Below, one piece after another: positions 1-11,028 of a stretch of 36,616 nucleotides of DNA. The DNA comes from Protostelium mycophagum (Eukaryota > Evosea > Variosea > Protosteliida > Protosteliaceae). The position numbers were made by a program, and so were the translations under genes. The notes under the pieces were generated by a model. It ran no database searches. It was not told the origin of the DNA and worked only from the letters and a program-made list of their open reading frames with translations. The number at the start of each line of letters is the position of its first letter. Position 1 is the stretch's first letter. Location of the stretch: the NCBI GenBank assembly GCA_002081555.1, contig MZNV01000445.1, positions 1-36,616 of the forward strand, read 5' to 3'.

Positions 1-905
1 GTTGTTGAGACATCAACCACAACAAAAAAATCTGGAAAATAAACAGAACATAGAATATAGAGTTTATTGTGTTTTCAATTGTCACAAGTCTGTTAAGTAT
101 GTACAAAAGGGTAATATGTGGATACAGATTGTCAACAATATCCTAGATGATAGAGGTCCAGATGATGAGAATTCACTGTAGATTGCAAAATTTGCAGAAA
201 ATCGAGTGGAAAAAATATAGAGAAAAAAATAAATCACAGTTTACTTACTAATAGGTGCTTGTAAATGCCTGGGTTAAAGACCTAGTAGGATTGCTGTCAG
301 AACAAGTTGATAGGAAGAAGAGAAGAGGCTTGGCTGACTGGAGCCTAATCTGGGGATCTGCCCCTTGTCAGAACCTCAGTAGAAGGTCTGGATGGATCTT
401 GTGAAAAATATATATATAAAGTTGCTAACTTTTCAGCTGTAATATCTTTTGTACACAGTGCATAATGATCCAATGACTAGAATGGCATTGTAACTGTCAC
501 AAAATGGCAAGTCTGTCATGAAGTCTATTCGTTGCGTTGTCAACAGTGGAAATAGCGGTTACCGCAGATCTCTGATACGATCTACGGTAAGAAGCACAAC
601 TTTTGCTTTGACTACGCAACGACAACCATCTCTAACTGGGAGTAGGAAGAGGCTTCAATAGACCTGGGAGTAGGAAGAGGCTTCAATAGACCCTGGGTGA
701 GCCCTATGTACTTTGGTATGTTGACATATGTCACAGGTCTTGACAAGTTAATGATCTATACAATCAAATTGATTTCTGAACTGGCAAGAAAGAAATGGCA
801 AGCATCTTTTTTGTTTGTTGAAGGGTTTGGAATTGAAAAGTGCTGTCCCATCTACAACTGTTACGCTTGGCAGCGATTTCTGAACGCAGACAGGAAAGAG
901 GAAGC
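1..905. other. Intergenic / upstream region of the ABC transporter gene
   Basis: No convincing coding exon was seen on either strand; open frames here are short and have no family features. The stretch is AT-rich with a short tandem repeat at 636-691. It probably holds the promoter and 5' UTR of the ABC transporter that starts at 906. The far left part could be the edge of a gene outside the window. Confidence 0.5.
636..691. repeat. Two-copy 28-bp tandem repeat
   Basis: A 28-base unit beginning CTGGGAGTAGGAAGAGG occurs twice head to tail (636-663 and 664-691) without a mismatch, followed by a partial third start (CTGGG). It lies about 215 bases upstream of the ABC transporter start. Confidence 0.9.
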
Positions 906-3762
906 ATGTTGAATGCAGCAAGGAGACTCCAAACCCTCGCCTCTGCCAAGTCAACATTTGCTAAGGCAAGAATTGGCCTCAAAAACCACTTCAACCATCA
1001 TCCAAGGACCACCTCACAGACATTTTTTAACCCGGCTGTGATTCATGTCAACCGTGTAAATGCTCCTCTGAGAGGGTTGATCACAAAGGGAACACCTGAA
1101 CCAAAAAATGGTCTTTCCAATTCCTCTGCTCGAAGTCAACAATCACAATCGTCACAATCGCACGAAGAAGCTCCACATGATCATGTCATACCAAGATCCA
1201 CCATTTATATGTTAATGTTAGCTCTTCCTGCTCTTGGTGCGGGCGTCCTATATGGAATTCAAGAACTTGTCTTCAATCAGTAAGCAATGGCTGATTTCTT
1301 AAAACTAATTCTGTAGATTGACCCCTTTTGACGATGAACAATTATTGATTGATCAAGAAGAGTTGCAGACCTCACCACCAACACCGCCAGAAGAAATGAA
1401 CAGATTTAAGCATGTGCACCACTGGTGGTATGTTCATCACTGAAAGGCACAGGAATTAAATTGGTTGATCACGGCCATTTTCTCAGCATTTGCATCCTCT
1501 GCAATAGCGTTATATATACCCAGAGTTTTGGGTCAGTTCATTGATATGGTGAAGGTGATGCCTTTTATTTTCAATGAGTTGAATTGTGAACATTTATCAT
1601 CATAGGATGGGAAAGCACAGAATTTTGACTGGAAAAATGGAGTAATGTTTGCAGCACTGGCCATATGTGGACAGAGCTTCCTTAATTTTATATTTAATTA
1701 TTCTGTTTCCAGAATCTGCGATAACATCAGCACACGCATGCGTCTTGGTTACTTTGGTATGTTCTTTATGGTTATAACACGATCTCTGGGAATAAAAATA
1801 TTTGATCTAATCATATTAATCCTCTGTAGCCGCATTGATGAATAAAGACATATCGTTTTACGATAAAACATCCACTGGTGAGCTAATCAGTGGTATGGTT
1901 AGCGATATACAGGAATTTAAGAATGCCATAAAACACACCCTTAATGTTGGTCTGAAATCCTCAGCTGCGGTAAGAATTGATGATTATTTAGTCACTTATT
2001 ATTCTAGATTGTCGGAGGATTGTTCTCGTTATTCGTGCTGTCATCTAAATTAACATCAATACTGATGGTGATCATGCCAACATTAATTGGTGCCGGTACA
2101 GTTTATGGGAGATTCTTACAGAAGCTCTCAAAACAATCCCAAAATGCATTAAACAGATCAACAGCAGTGGCCGAAGAATCGATTATGAACATTAGAACAG
2201 TCAGGTCATTCACTGGTGAACAAGTAGAGGAAGAGAGATACAGCATGGCATTGCAGAAATATAGTCAACTCAATAATCGCTTGGGTGTTTTTGTTGGTCT
2301 CTTTCATAGTAAGGATAATTACATATTCAACAACATCTGATGTATTCAGCCTTTTATAACGTCTGTATTTCTGGAGGGTTTGGATTTATCCTCCTGTACG
2401 GTGGGTCAATGGTGTCTTCTGGTGAGCTTTCGAGTGGCGCTCTGACGTCATATCTCGTACAGTCATCAGGTTTACAATCAGCAATGGTCAGTTATTATGA
2501 TTATTTTTCATTAATACTTTCCGTCATGACGAATCACCTATTAGGGAAATGACTGATTTTTGTAGGTGTCATTCTCGGTATTACAGAGTGAGTTAGTCAA
2601 GGGCTTCGGTGCCGCGGGAAGAATATTCGAAGCAATGGCACGGCAACCAAGGATACCATTATCGGGTATTATCTATGATCATATGTATCATTCTGATCTC
2701 ATGAAAGGTGGAAGAAAATTAGATGTCGTGGGAAGATTGGAATTCCGTGACGTGAGTTTCCGGTATCCAACAAGGTGAATAGATCGAATGTATAATTACT
2801 CACGTTGTAGAGAGACAGTCTGGGTGTTGCGAAAGTTCAATCTAGTGATGGAGGAGGGGAAGAAATATGCACTGGTGGGTCCCAGTGGATCCGGGAAATC
2901 CACTGTGGCATGGTTGATGGAGCGATTTTATGACCCAGAGGAAGGAGCCATACTCGTGGACGGTTACAACTTGAAGAATCTGGACCCTCAATTTCTCAGA
3001 AAACAGATCTCGCTGGTATCGCAGGTCAGAATGTTATTTTCTATAAATGGCTTGTAACATGTATTGAATTAAATCATTCAGGAGCCGGCGTTATTTGCCA
3101 CAAGTATAGCTGAGAATATCAGAATGGGTGAACCCGTTAAACTTGAACACTTTGCAATCTAACAAAGTTTAGGCATGCCAAACAGCACCATGAGTGATGT
3201 TGTGAGAGCCGCAAAACTCGCTAATGCAGATGACTTTATTCGAAATTTTCCCAAAGGATACAATACTATTGTGGGAGAGCGTGGACTTCAGCTCAGTGGT
3301 GGACAAAAGCAGAGGTATCAGAATTGATTATCCTCATCTGTATTTCGGCAATAAAATACACCATCATCAGATTTAATCAAGTCCAGGATCGCAATCGCAA
3401 GGGCCATCCTTAAAAATGCACCAATTTTAATATTGGATGAAGCTACCAGTGCTTTGGTAAACATCTTTGCATAAATCTTCATGCAATAATGGTAAACCAG
3501 GACACGGAGAGCGAGCAATTGGTGCAGGACGCATTAGAGACATTGATGAAAGAGAAGACAGTAATCATGATTGCACACAGACTATCCTCTATCCAAAGAG
3601 CAGATAAGATACTTGTCGTGAAGGGTGGAAAGGTGAAAATAATAATTGCTAGAATGGATGGGTGTTGACAGTGTTCAGGTGGTGGAATCAGGGACTCACA
3701 GAGAATTAATGTCAAAAAAGACAATTTATGCGAACCTCGTCTCAAAGCAGATGGTTGCTTAA
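906..3762 (+). CDS. Mitochondrial ABC transporter, ABCB10-like half transporter
   Basis: Half-size ABC exporter: one membrane domain followed by one ATPase domain, about 730 residues after splicing. ABCB10-type proteins sit in the mitochondrial inner membrane as homodimers and are linked to haem and redox metabolism. The first 65 or so residues are rich in Arg, Ser and Thr and nearly free of acid residues, like a mitochondrial presequence. The membrane domain has [11 protein letters not shown] and [11 protein letters not shown], as in ABCB10. The ATPase has Walker [10 protein letters not shown] (about 2877), signature LSGGQKQR (about 3292), Walker [12 protein letters not shown] (about 3427) and H-loop AHRLSS (about 3570). 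Likely exons: 906-1279, 1317-1413, 1453-1554, 1606-1756, 1830-1969, 2008-2308, 2350-2486, 2566-2774, 2811-3024, 3082-3127, 3173-3314, 3387-3456, 3501-3632, 3679-3762. The donor after 1413 (GTGCAC) is weak; the better-looking GTATGT at 1428 puts the next exon out of frame. The start is the first ATG of the presequence frame. ABCB8 is the main alternative. Confidence 0.9.
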
Positions 3763-3767
3763 ATAAA
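3762..3767 (+). terminator. AATAAA poly(A) signal overlapping the ABC transporter stop
   Basis: AATAAA shares its first base with the last base of the TAA stop. The 3' UTR must be very short, or the transcript must run into the convergent tryptophan synthase gene, whose stop is 38 bases away. Confidence 0.6.
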
Positions 3768-3800
3768 CTTAAATGTTAAAATATATATTTGCATGGCAAT

Positions 3801-6160
3801 TTATAGAGTGACACCAAGTTCACCAGCAACCGTGTTCATGTCCTTATCTCCTCTCCCGCTGAGGCAAATAACGAGAACCTTATCTGCAGATAAGGTAGAT
3901 GCTACTTTATGAGCGTGGAATATGGCGTGGGAGGTCTCCAATGCTGGAATAATACCCTCATTACGGGTCAATAATTTGAATCCTTCCAGTGCATCCTTGT
4001 CTCCAACGGAAGTGTATTCCACTCTTCCAATGTCCTAAGACATGTCACTCAACCAGACCAACAAAATAATCACCTTGAGATGAGCATGCTCCGGGCCAAC
4101 ACCTGGGTAGTCAAGACCAGCCGATACAGAGTGAGTCTCCGTAATCTGGCCATCTTCGTCCTGTAACACCATTGTTTTGGTTCCGTGCAAAACACCGATC
4201 TTTCCCTTGAGCAATGTGGCACAGTGCTTCTCCGTGTCCACTCCGTGACCAGCAGCCTCGACTCCGATCATTCGTACGGACTCGTCCTTTACAAAAGGCG
4301 CAAACATTCCTATCGCGTTGGAACCACCTCCGACACAAGCTACAACGACATCGGGTAGTTTTCCGGTCGCTTCGATTATCTGTCTGCGTGTTTCTTTGCC
4401 AATGACAGACTGGAAGTCCCTGACTACCGTAGGGAAGGGGTGGGGACCGATTGCTGATCCCACAATGTAGTGCGTGGTCCTGATATTTGTCACCCAATCT
4501 CTCATGGCCTCGTTCACTGCATCCTAAAATTGGGTGAGCTGAAGGTTGTAAAGGTGTGTTCACCTTCAGTGTCTTGGATCCTGAAGTGACGGGGACAACA
4601 GTAGCACCCAACATCTTCATGCGGAATACATTAAGACTTTGTCTTTGTATGTCTTCAGATCCCATGAAGACGATACACTCGAGACCGAGCTTAGCGCAGA
4701 TGGTTGCTGTGGCGACGCCGTGTTGACCAGCTCCAGTCTCAGCGATGATTCTAGTTTTTCCCAAGCGTTTGGCGAGTAAAGCCTGTCCAACTGCGTCCTT
4801 CAATACAACAACTCTTACTGTGTGTCAACTTACTGGCGTTGTTGATCTTGTGTGATCCAGTGTGTGATAAATCTTCCCTCTTCAACCAGATCTGGGCACC
4901 TCCGGCAGATTTAGTCAGTCTCTCGCAGAAACAAATCGGTGTGGGTCTTCCAACATAATCGTAAAAAGAAGCGAGCTCTTTTTGGAACGATGGGTCGTCT
5001 TTCACTGTGGCGTAAGCGTGCTCCAGCTCTCCCAAAGCATGCATCAGTGTCTCTGGTGCGAAACGGCCTAGTACAATTAGATGGAAATAAAAAGGATCAT
5101 TTTGACCTCCAAATTTCCCAAAGGTATCTGGAAGTCGAAGTCTTTCAACTTTAGAGGCATCGGCCTTCTTCTCCTTCGGTGTGTATTGCTTTCTCTCAAG
5201 AGCTTTCTCGTCCTTCTCTGGTGTTGTAAAGTGTCTGGCGATGTTCTCTGCAGCTGTTGCTGGATCCCCACCTTGAGATGGTTAATTATGAATGATTCAG
5301 GGGGATACCTGAGACAGCCTTGACAATTGCGGACCCAACAACGACCCCATCTGCCAAGTGAGCGACCTCCCAGAATTGAGCTCTATTAGAAACACCGAAA
5401 CCAATGGCAATGGGGTGGTGGACGTGGTCCTTGACTCTCTCTACGAGTGCTGGGAGCTCAATAGAGATCTCGGTCTTCTGACCGGTGACACCAAGGTGAC
5501 TGACACAGTACACAAAGGCATTCTCTTCTACGATGGTGTTGATGTACGCCAGCCGATCATTGTCTGTGGTGGGTCCGACAAGCGGAATGAAGCTCACTTT
5601 ATGCGTCTTGCAGTGACGTCTGAATTCCTCAGATTCCTCAGGTGGTAGGTCAACAGCAATGAAACCGTCCACACCTGAAGAGCTGAGAAGATGCCAAAGA
5701 GCATAAACATCACACCTGCTGCTTTGGAATCGGCGATGGACTTTTCCACACCATAATTATACCAGGGGTTCGTGTAACCCATAAGAACGATTGGAACAGT
5801 CAGTCCCTTAGCTCTTGCTTCTTTCACCATGTTCAAGGCTTTTGGAAAGGTGACCCCCCCGGCCAATGCCACTAAAAACTCTTAAAAATAGAAGGAAGAC
5901 AAACCCACCATTGCTAGATGCCTGAATGGTTGGTCCATCAGCAGTTGGATCTGAATGAGGAATTCCAAGCTCAATTACATCAGCTCCTCCACGCTGAAGA
6001 CTGCAAAACATAAGTTATATTCTTAATCGAAAACTTACGCCAGTAGAATATCGACTGTGGAGTCAGAGGTAGGATAACCAGCTGTCACAAAAGCAACAAA
6101 TACGGTGCGGTCGCTCAAACCTTTGGTCTTGGCGAAAACATTACCTAATCTCTCTGACAT
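3801..6160 (-). CDS. TRP5: Bifunctional tryptophan synthase (alpha-beta fusion)
   Basis: Catalyses the last two steps of tryptophan synthesis: the alpha half releases indole from indole-3-glycerol phosphate and the beta half condenses it with serine using PLP. Nine exons give about 680 residues. The alpha half (6160 to about 5290) has ELGIPHSDP and ADGPTIQ, which hold the catalytic Glu and Asp. A short charged linker of about 50 residues leads to the beta half, which has HTGSHKINN with the PLP lysine, ETGAGQHG, and GGGSNAIG for phosphate binding. The order alpha then beta in one chain is that of fungal TRP5. The intron near 4800 ends at GACGCAG, giving NNA-I-GQALLA, which matches the family; other acceptors insert extra residues. 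The start ATG at 6160 opens MSERLGNVF, right for an alpha N-terminus. All key residues are present, so the enzyme looks intact. Confidence 0.95.
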
Positions 6161-6335
6161 GGTTGTTTATGTTGTGACGATTAAAAAGAATCTCGTTTTG
6201 ACTTTTCTGCTGATTGGGTTCGCGGATTTCCCCACATTCCGGAGAAAACAGTCACGTGACTGATGACGTTGCTGTGATTTCTGCCAGCCCAATCATTTCT
6301 TTCTTTTCCAAACTTCTTCGTGCAGATTTACTTCT

Positions 6336-6565
6336 TTTGGAAATTATGGATTGTGAAGACGTTAAGCGGAAAAACAGACGTTGCACATTGTGCATTATAA
6401 AAGTTGCTCACAGCAATTAGAATGTCGCTGGTTGCACATTTTTTCGGACGTTTGGAAATTATGGATTGTGAAGACGTTAAGCGGAAAAACAGACGTTGCA
6501 CATTGTGCATTATAAAAGTTGCTCACAGCAATTAGAATGTCGCTGGTTGCACATTTTTTCGGACG
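6336..6565. repeat. Perfect 115-bp tandem duplication
   Basis: Unit 6336-6450 is followed directly by an identical unit 6451-6565; a base-by-base reading found no mismatch. Each unit carries a TATAAAAG (6396 and 6511) and a small inverted repeat TGCACATTGTGCA. The absence of differences suggests recent duplication or an assembly artefact. Confidence 0.95.
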
Positions 6566-6678
6566 GGACTTCACCCTATCTTTTCGTTGTCCATGCTTCT
6601 TTCATCGCACGACCAGAATATCGGTCGTTTTGAACACAGCACGAGAAAGATCCCTTCAAAATTGTATTGAGGACAAAT

Positions 6679-6697
6679 ATATTTTCCCGCCAAAATT
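6679..6697 (-). promoter_or_regulatory. E2F/DP-like binding site
   Basis: The minus strand reads AATTTTGGCGGGAAAATAT, containing the classical TTTGGCGGGAAA form of the E2F site. The same 19 bases occur before RPA1 at 11029-11047. The site is roughly midway between the tryptophan synthase and CCDC81 starts. CCDC81, a centrosome gene, is the more likely target; this is inference. Confidence 0.55.
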
Positions 6698-7143
6698 CGT
6701 CGAAATTGTTTGCATCGACAGTTGGCGTGTTTGCTTCATAGTCGTTTTCAATTTGTTACGCTCTGTATTTTGGGGCAAAAAAAAATTGATTTGAGTGAGA
6801 ACTTTCTCATTACGGTTTTCAAAAGGCGCTGGACACTCCACGAAGAGGGAATCACCAGGAAAATCGAAATAGAAAAGGAAAGAGTTTGGAGGAGTGGAAA
6901 ATTGTACGGATTTATTCAGAGAGGATTTCTGGCTGGTGTAGATAAACAAACAACGTCATACGTCATCATCACCAATTGTCGTCTTCAATTCTTTTTGTAG
7001 CCGGTTCAGGTAATCTGCCCATGAAAATATAAATTACTCAGGATATTAACTTTCAGAATTGCGCGTGAAAAATAAAAAAATTTGTTCATGGAATCGACCC
7101 AAAATTAGAGCACGAAGAAGACCGAAAGAGAGAAATTCCACCG

Positions 7144-9433
7144 ATGTCTTTGGTTGAGCTGGTCGGTGATGCGATCAATAGAAAGTATCTCAGTGATAAA
7201 TCTGTCACAAAAACGCAGCTTCAGACAATATGGAACGCTGTAACCAAGTATATTGAGGACAGTCTTCTTCAAAGAAAAGCTGTAAATCATCCAGATTTTG
7301 GCGTTTGGACTCTTCGTCGTGAAAAGGTATTCGCTCATGAGCGAAACAAGACTGACTGCAAACATAGATCGACCTTACCGGGAGAGTCGAAGATGTGAAG
7401 GTCGCGCTCAAACCAGAATTCATCATGAGTGCTAACTTCAGCAGGAGATATGGCATACCTAAGGGCACTGTGATTCCCCCAGGTAAATGGGTCGCAGTCG
7501 TTAACAATCTAATGAAAGCAGAGTCGATTACTCAAACGGTGATCAATTTTGCATCAGTGGCCACTGTCGCAAATGTGTCTCGTGATGCAGCCGTGGATGG
7601 ATTCAGGGCAATTATTCGAGCTTTAGGAGAGCGAGCAATTGACAGTTCAATAGATGTCGATTTTGGAGTGAGTTTGAGTTTAATTTCCTTTGTAACAGGC
7701 ACAGTTTGGACGTTTCTCTGCCTCGAAGCAAGGGTGGCAGATGCGCTTTTACCCTGACTTCGTGAAGAACTTAGGTAGCGATACCATCAAGGTCCCTTCT
7801 CACCCTGTTAAATCTGGCACTGAATTGTCCATCACTATGAGGCCGGCATCCAGCCCTTCCGCGAGAGCCAAGACAGCTGACTCACCAAACAGTGAGTAGC
7901 CGTGTTGCCACTTTCACTCACTATTTCCAGCTTCAAAGCTCGTCTCACATCCACCTTCGCAGTCGCCTGGATCGCCCTCTGGACAGAGAACCCCGATACC
8001 ACTATTGACTTCTTCGCCCTCCGAAATTCCTCTGGCGAACAGGTCAAATGGACTGTATCCCAACAGACCTGCAGTGAAACATGCTTTTAGATCTTCTTAC
8101 GATTCCCTTTTAAGCAAGCATCATCCCGAGGACAAGCATGTGCAACAAGCTCTGCAGCACCGAGGAAAAAATCAAGACTTTTGGACAAGGGATCATGTCA
8201 AAGAAAGAGAAAGGGAGAGGCAAGATCAGTTAAGACGTGTTGAAGAACAAAAAGCAAGGCTTGCCAGGGATATCGATCAAGAAGCAGCACTCCGGCAAGC
8301 TGATCTTGATGCAAATGCCAGAGTTCAGATTGCAGTAAGGGATAGAATTGTGTTTGGTATGACATAATCAGGAACGAGAGCGAAAAAACCGGTCAGCACT
8401 GGAAAGAAAGGCGGTCGATGACTTTAATGTGGGCATGCATGACCGAAGGGACAATTTGGATATTAATATCGTGCGTGATTATGACCAAACACCTGAGACA
8501 ATGCAAGGAGGTGTGTTCTACGGTAGAAGAGAGAGAACACCGGATGCAACCAGAGCGATACGCTACAAGAGTAAGCAGCGTTGTACATACTATCATTCAG
8601 CGAACACAGAAGATCTCACCACTCAATGGGAGACACATTTGAACTATAACAAGCAACAATTAGAGGATGAACGCAAATCTGATGCCGAATATATCAAAGC
8701 TGTCGAAGCTTTGCACCTTACAGAACAACAACGTCAAATAGAGAAGAGAAAGGCTCAAGAAACACTGAATAAGCAGCATCTAGATGCACAAGTGAGGGAA
8801 AAGAAAACCCCTGAACCATTGTCCATCCCTGGCCACTGGAACGAACACAAAGCAGTTCTACAGGTAAATAAAGAGAAAAACGTAGAATTCACGATGATAG
8901 GACCGTGTGGATGGTATCAATTTTGATCAATTCCTTCCGAATCGCGAGATCAGCACACCTGAGCGCAAGATCAGAGATTTAAAACAATTGCAAGAACAAC
9001 AGAAGAACCAATTGGCGGAGATCGACCAGAAACAGCAAACGATCGCCAAAATCCGTGATGCTGATGCTCAAGAGGCTCTCAGACAGAGAAGAGATGTGAG
9101 TCGAATCTCCCTGCTTGTTTGATGTGCAAGAATTATTGATCTTGCAAACACGATTTTTGAGATCTCACTATTTTAAGCTGGAGAAGAGACTGCGCGAGGA
9201 AAGGCGAGCAGAGCAACAGAGAACAACCGATTCACAAGAAGAAATCCGTCAGGATCTCTTATCCCAGATGAAATATAATGCAGACAGGGCCCAGTTTGAA
9301 AAGGTGAGGCAATGATCAGAATAAGTCAATGAAACAGAAGCAGGCGACCCAAAATGAAGCAGTCGCATATTTAGACGTAGGAGAAGATAGAAGAGCCTCA
9401 CGAAGACCAGGAAAACGGGCAATTCACATTTAA
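7144..9433 (+). CDS. CCDC81: CCDC81-like HU-domain and coiled-coil protein
   Basis: Human CCDC81 is a centrosome and cilium protein with two HU-like (bacterial DNA-bending fold) domains followed by coiled coil. Here residues 1-60 (MSLVELVGDAI... HPDFGVWTL) match the first HU domain, and the second follows with ASVATVANVSRDA and VDFGAQFGRFS. From about 8130 on, the protein is rich in Glu, Gln, Arg and Lys with repeated heptads (for example ERERERQDQLRRVEEQKARL), a long coiled coil. A Ser/Pro-rich linker lies between the two parts (about 7810-8090). Nine exons give about 650 residues, close to the human length. Introns are 30-82 bases. The start is the first ATG and opens directly into the HU fold. 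The product does not bind DNA in the known homologue; a role at basal bodies is expected by family. Confidence 0.8.
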
Positions 9434-9437
9434 TAAA
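9432..9437 (+). terminator. AATAAA poly(A) signal overlapping the CCDC81 stop
   Basis: The TAA stop (9431-9433) runs straight into AATAAA, sharing two bases. The gene is convergent with RPSA, whose stop is 98 bases further on. Confidence 0.6.
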
Positions 9438-9531
9438 ATAATCCTGATGAAAAATTGGAAATTTAAATGTATAGAGTTGATTTTATCTTTTTGATCCGAT
9501 TTAAGCGACTCAGGTTCCCGAAGACAACATT

Positions 9532-10508
9532 TTACTGTTGGGCAGTGGCCTCAGCGGCCTCCCAGTTGGCACCAGCGGAGGGGGCTCCCTCAGCAGCCCA
9601 TTCTCCCTCGTGAGCGGGGGTGTTCCAGTCGTCAGCGTTGTAAGCTCCGTAGATCTGAGAACTTCAGAGTTTTCAACAAAAAAATGACTTACGGGCTCAG
9701 CCTCAGTGGTTTCACCAGCGGCGGTGATCTCGGCAGCCTTCTCCTGCTCGGCTTGCTCCTCAGGGTTACGGAAGAGGAAAAGGTCAACCATGACATCCCA
9801 AGGAGAACCACGGGTGATGGTGTTGCGGAGGTAGTTGACCTCACGGGCAAGCAACCACCACATCAGACCGATGGCCTGAGGACTCTTGTTGTTGCAAGGG
9901 ATGACGATGTCCACGTAGTTGATGGGAGAGTCAGTGTGGCAGAAAGCGATGGTGGGAATGTTCACGTAAGAAGACTCCTTGATGGGCTAGCGTTGTTTTA
10001 AAATCACTACTTTTTTTTTTTATGTAAAAAAACAAATAAAAAAACAACCAACCTGGTGGTCAGATCTGGGGTCGGTGAGGACGAGGAGACGGGGCTCGAG
10101 GAATCTCTCCTGGATTTGGTTGGTGAATGTACCGGGGGTGTAACGTCCGGCGATAGCGTGGGCACCGGTGTATCTGGCGAACTTGAGAACGGCTCTCTGT
10201 CCCTGAGGTCTGGAGGAGATGACACAGATGTCGGCAGGGTTCTCGATGGTGACGATCACTCTGGCGGCAAGCTGGAGCTTCTCCCAGGTCTTGCGAACGT
10301 TGATCAAGTGAACACCTAACGTCGCGATTAAATCGCGATCCCTTGAACATAAAAAAATTCCTTATGACTTACCATCAGAGCGACGCTTGTAGACGTATCT
10401 CTCCATAGCGGCCTCGAGACGGACAGTTCCGATGTGAGCCTGAGTGGCCAAAAGACGCTGAACGTCCTCCTCGCTGGGGGCCAAAGATTCGGGGAATTGG
10501 TTTACCAT
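9532..10508 (-). CDS. RPSA: 40S ribosomal protein SA (uS2)
   Basis: Component of the head of the small ribosomal subunit, the eukaryotic uS2 homologue. Four exons give about 269 residues. Family marks seen: ATQAHIGT near the N-terminus, [15 protein letters not shown]-like stretch, [35 protein letters not shown], and [15 protein letters not shown]. The C-terminal tail is acidic with spaced tryptophans (DDWNTP, GEWAAEG, NWEAAE), like the acidic EDW/TEW tail of the animal protein but shorter. The start ATG at 10508 opens MVNQFPESL. Introns: first about 10312-10372 with a hairpin near its 3' end, second with long T/A runs (about 9988-10052), third about 9660-9691. Upstream, TTTCAG and CTTAG before the ATG allow a 5' UTR intron, as is common in ribosomal protein genes. 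Confidence 0.96.
10322..10338. other. Perfect 7-bp hairpin in RPSA intron 1
   Basis: TCGCGAT and ATCGCGA flank a 3-base loop, only a few bases upstream of the 3' splice site of the first RPSA intron as read on the minus strand. It lies where a branch point would be expected. Confidence 0.7.
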
Positions 10509-10735
10509 TTTGTGCTCTAAGTCCTATTTAGATGATGCTGAAATAATGATGGTAGATGAGATTATATGAGTTGATGAGTTTAGATCACGACTAACGTTAG
10601 AGTTGGATTATGTTGCAAACGTTATGTAAGGATAGGATGTCTATAGTAAACCCTCTATCAATCGTCTATTACCTGTGATGGATGCAAAAATCAACTCAAG
10701 GATGGATCCAGAAAGACTTCACCCGCAAAAAAAAC

Positions 10736-10759
10736 GGGGGTGGGACGGAAAGGGGGGGG
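10736..10759 (+). promoter_or_regulatory. G-quadruplex-type G-rich tract
   Basis: Runs of 5, 3 and 8 guanines are separated by T and by ACGGAAA, so four G3 tracts with loops of at most 7 bases can be drawn. It is in the shared RPSA/RPA1 upstream region. Function is unknown. Confidence 0.5.
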
Positions 10760-11028
10760 AGGTCGCTTTTCCGAAGAGCGTGACAATTTTTCTGACGATG
10801 ATCTCTCTTCCTGATTGTGAAGCTGTTTACGACACGTTAATCGTTTGGAGTTAACATTGAGGAGTCATACTGGGAATTTACAGGCTGCAGATTTATTGAT
10901 TTATTGCTGTTCGATTTCAAATCTCCCGCAATCATAGTCTCAAAAAAAGAATAACGGAGAACAAAAAACCTCTTGTGAATATACTTTTGTCGTCTGCTTC
11001 TGATTGTTTCAATTTCAGTAATTCTTGA

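Larger units (their letters stand above)
6161..7143. other. Divergent intergenic region between tryptophan synthase and CCDC81
   Basis: No coding exon is supported. The region holds inverted CCAAT-like motifs close to the tryptophan synthase start (about 6215), the 115-bp tandem duplication, an E2F-like site and two ACGTCAT motifs near 6952-6964. It must carry both promoters. Confidence 0.6.

Noticed and set aside
4790-4850. Extra residues or a frame break between NNA and GQALL in tryptophan synthase
   Set aside because: Using the acceptor GACGCAG gives NNA-I-GQALLA, the usual family sequence.
4214-5648. Plus-strand open frames over tryptophan synthase
   Set aside because: Antisense to conserved catalytic exons, with no family features of their own.
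6519-7000. Open frames of about 90 codons on both strands upstream of CCDC81
   Set aside because: No family features, overlapping on opposite strands in AT-rich DNA, one partly inside the duplicated unit.
9684-10319. Long plus-strand open frames over the RPSA locus
   Set aside because: They are antisense to conserved RPSA exons and have Gly/Asp/Val-rich composition expected of a shadow frame.
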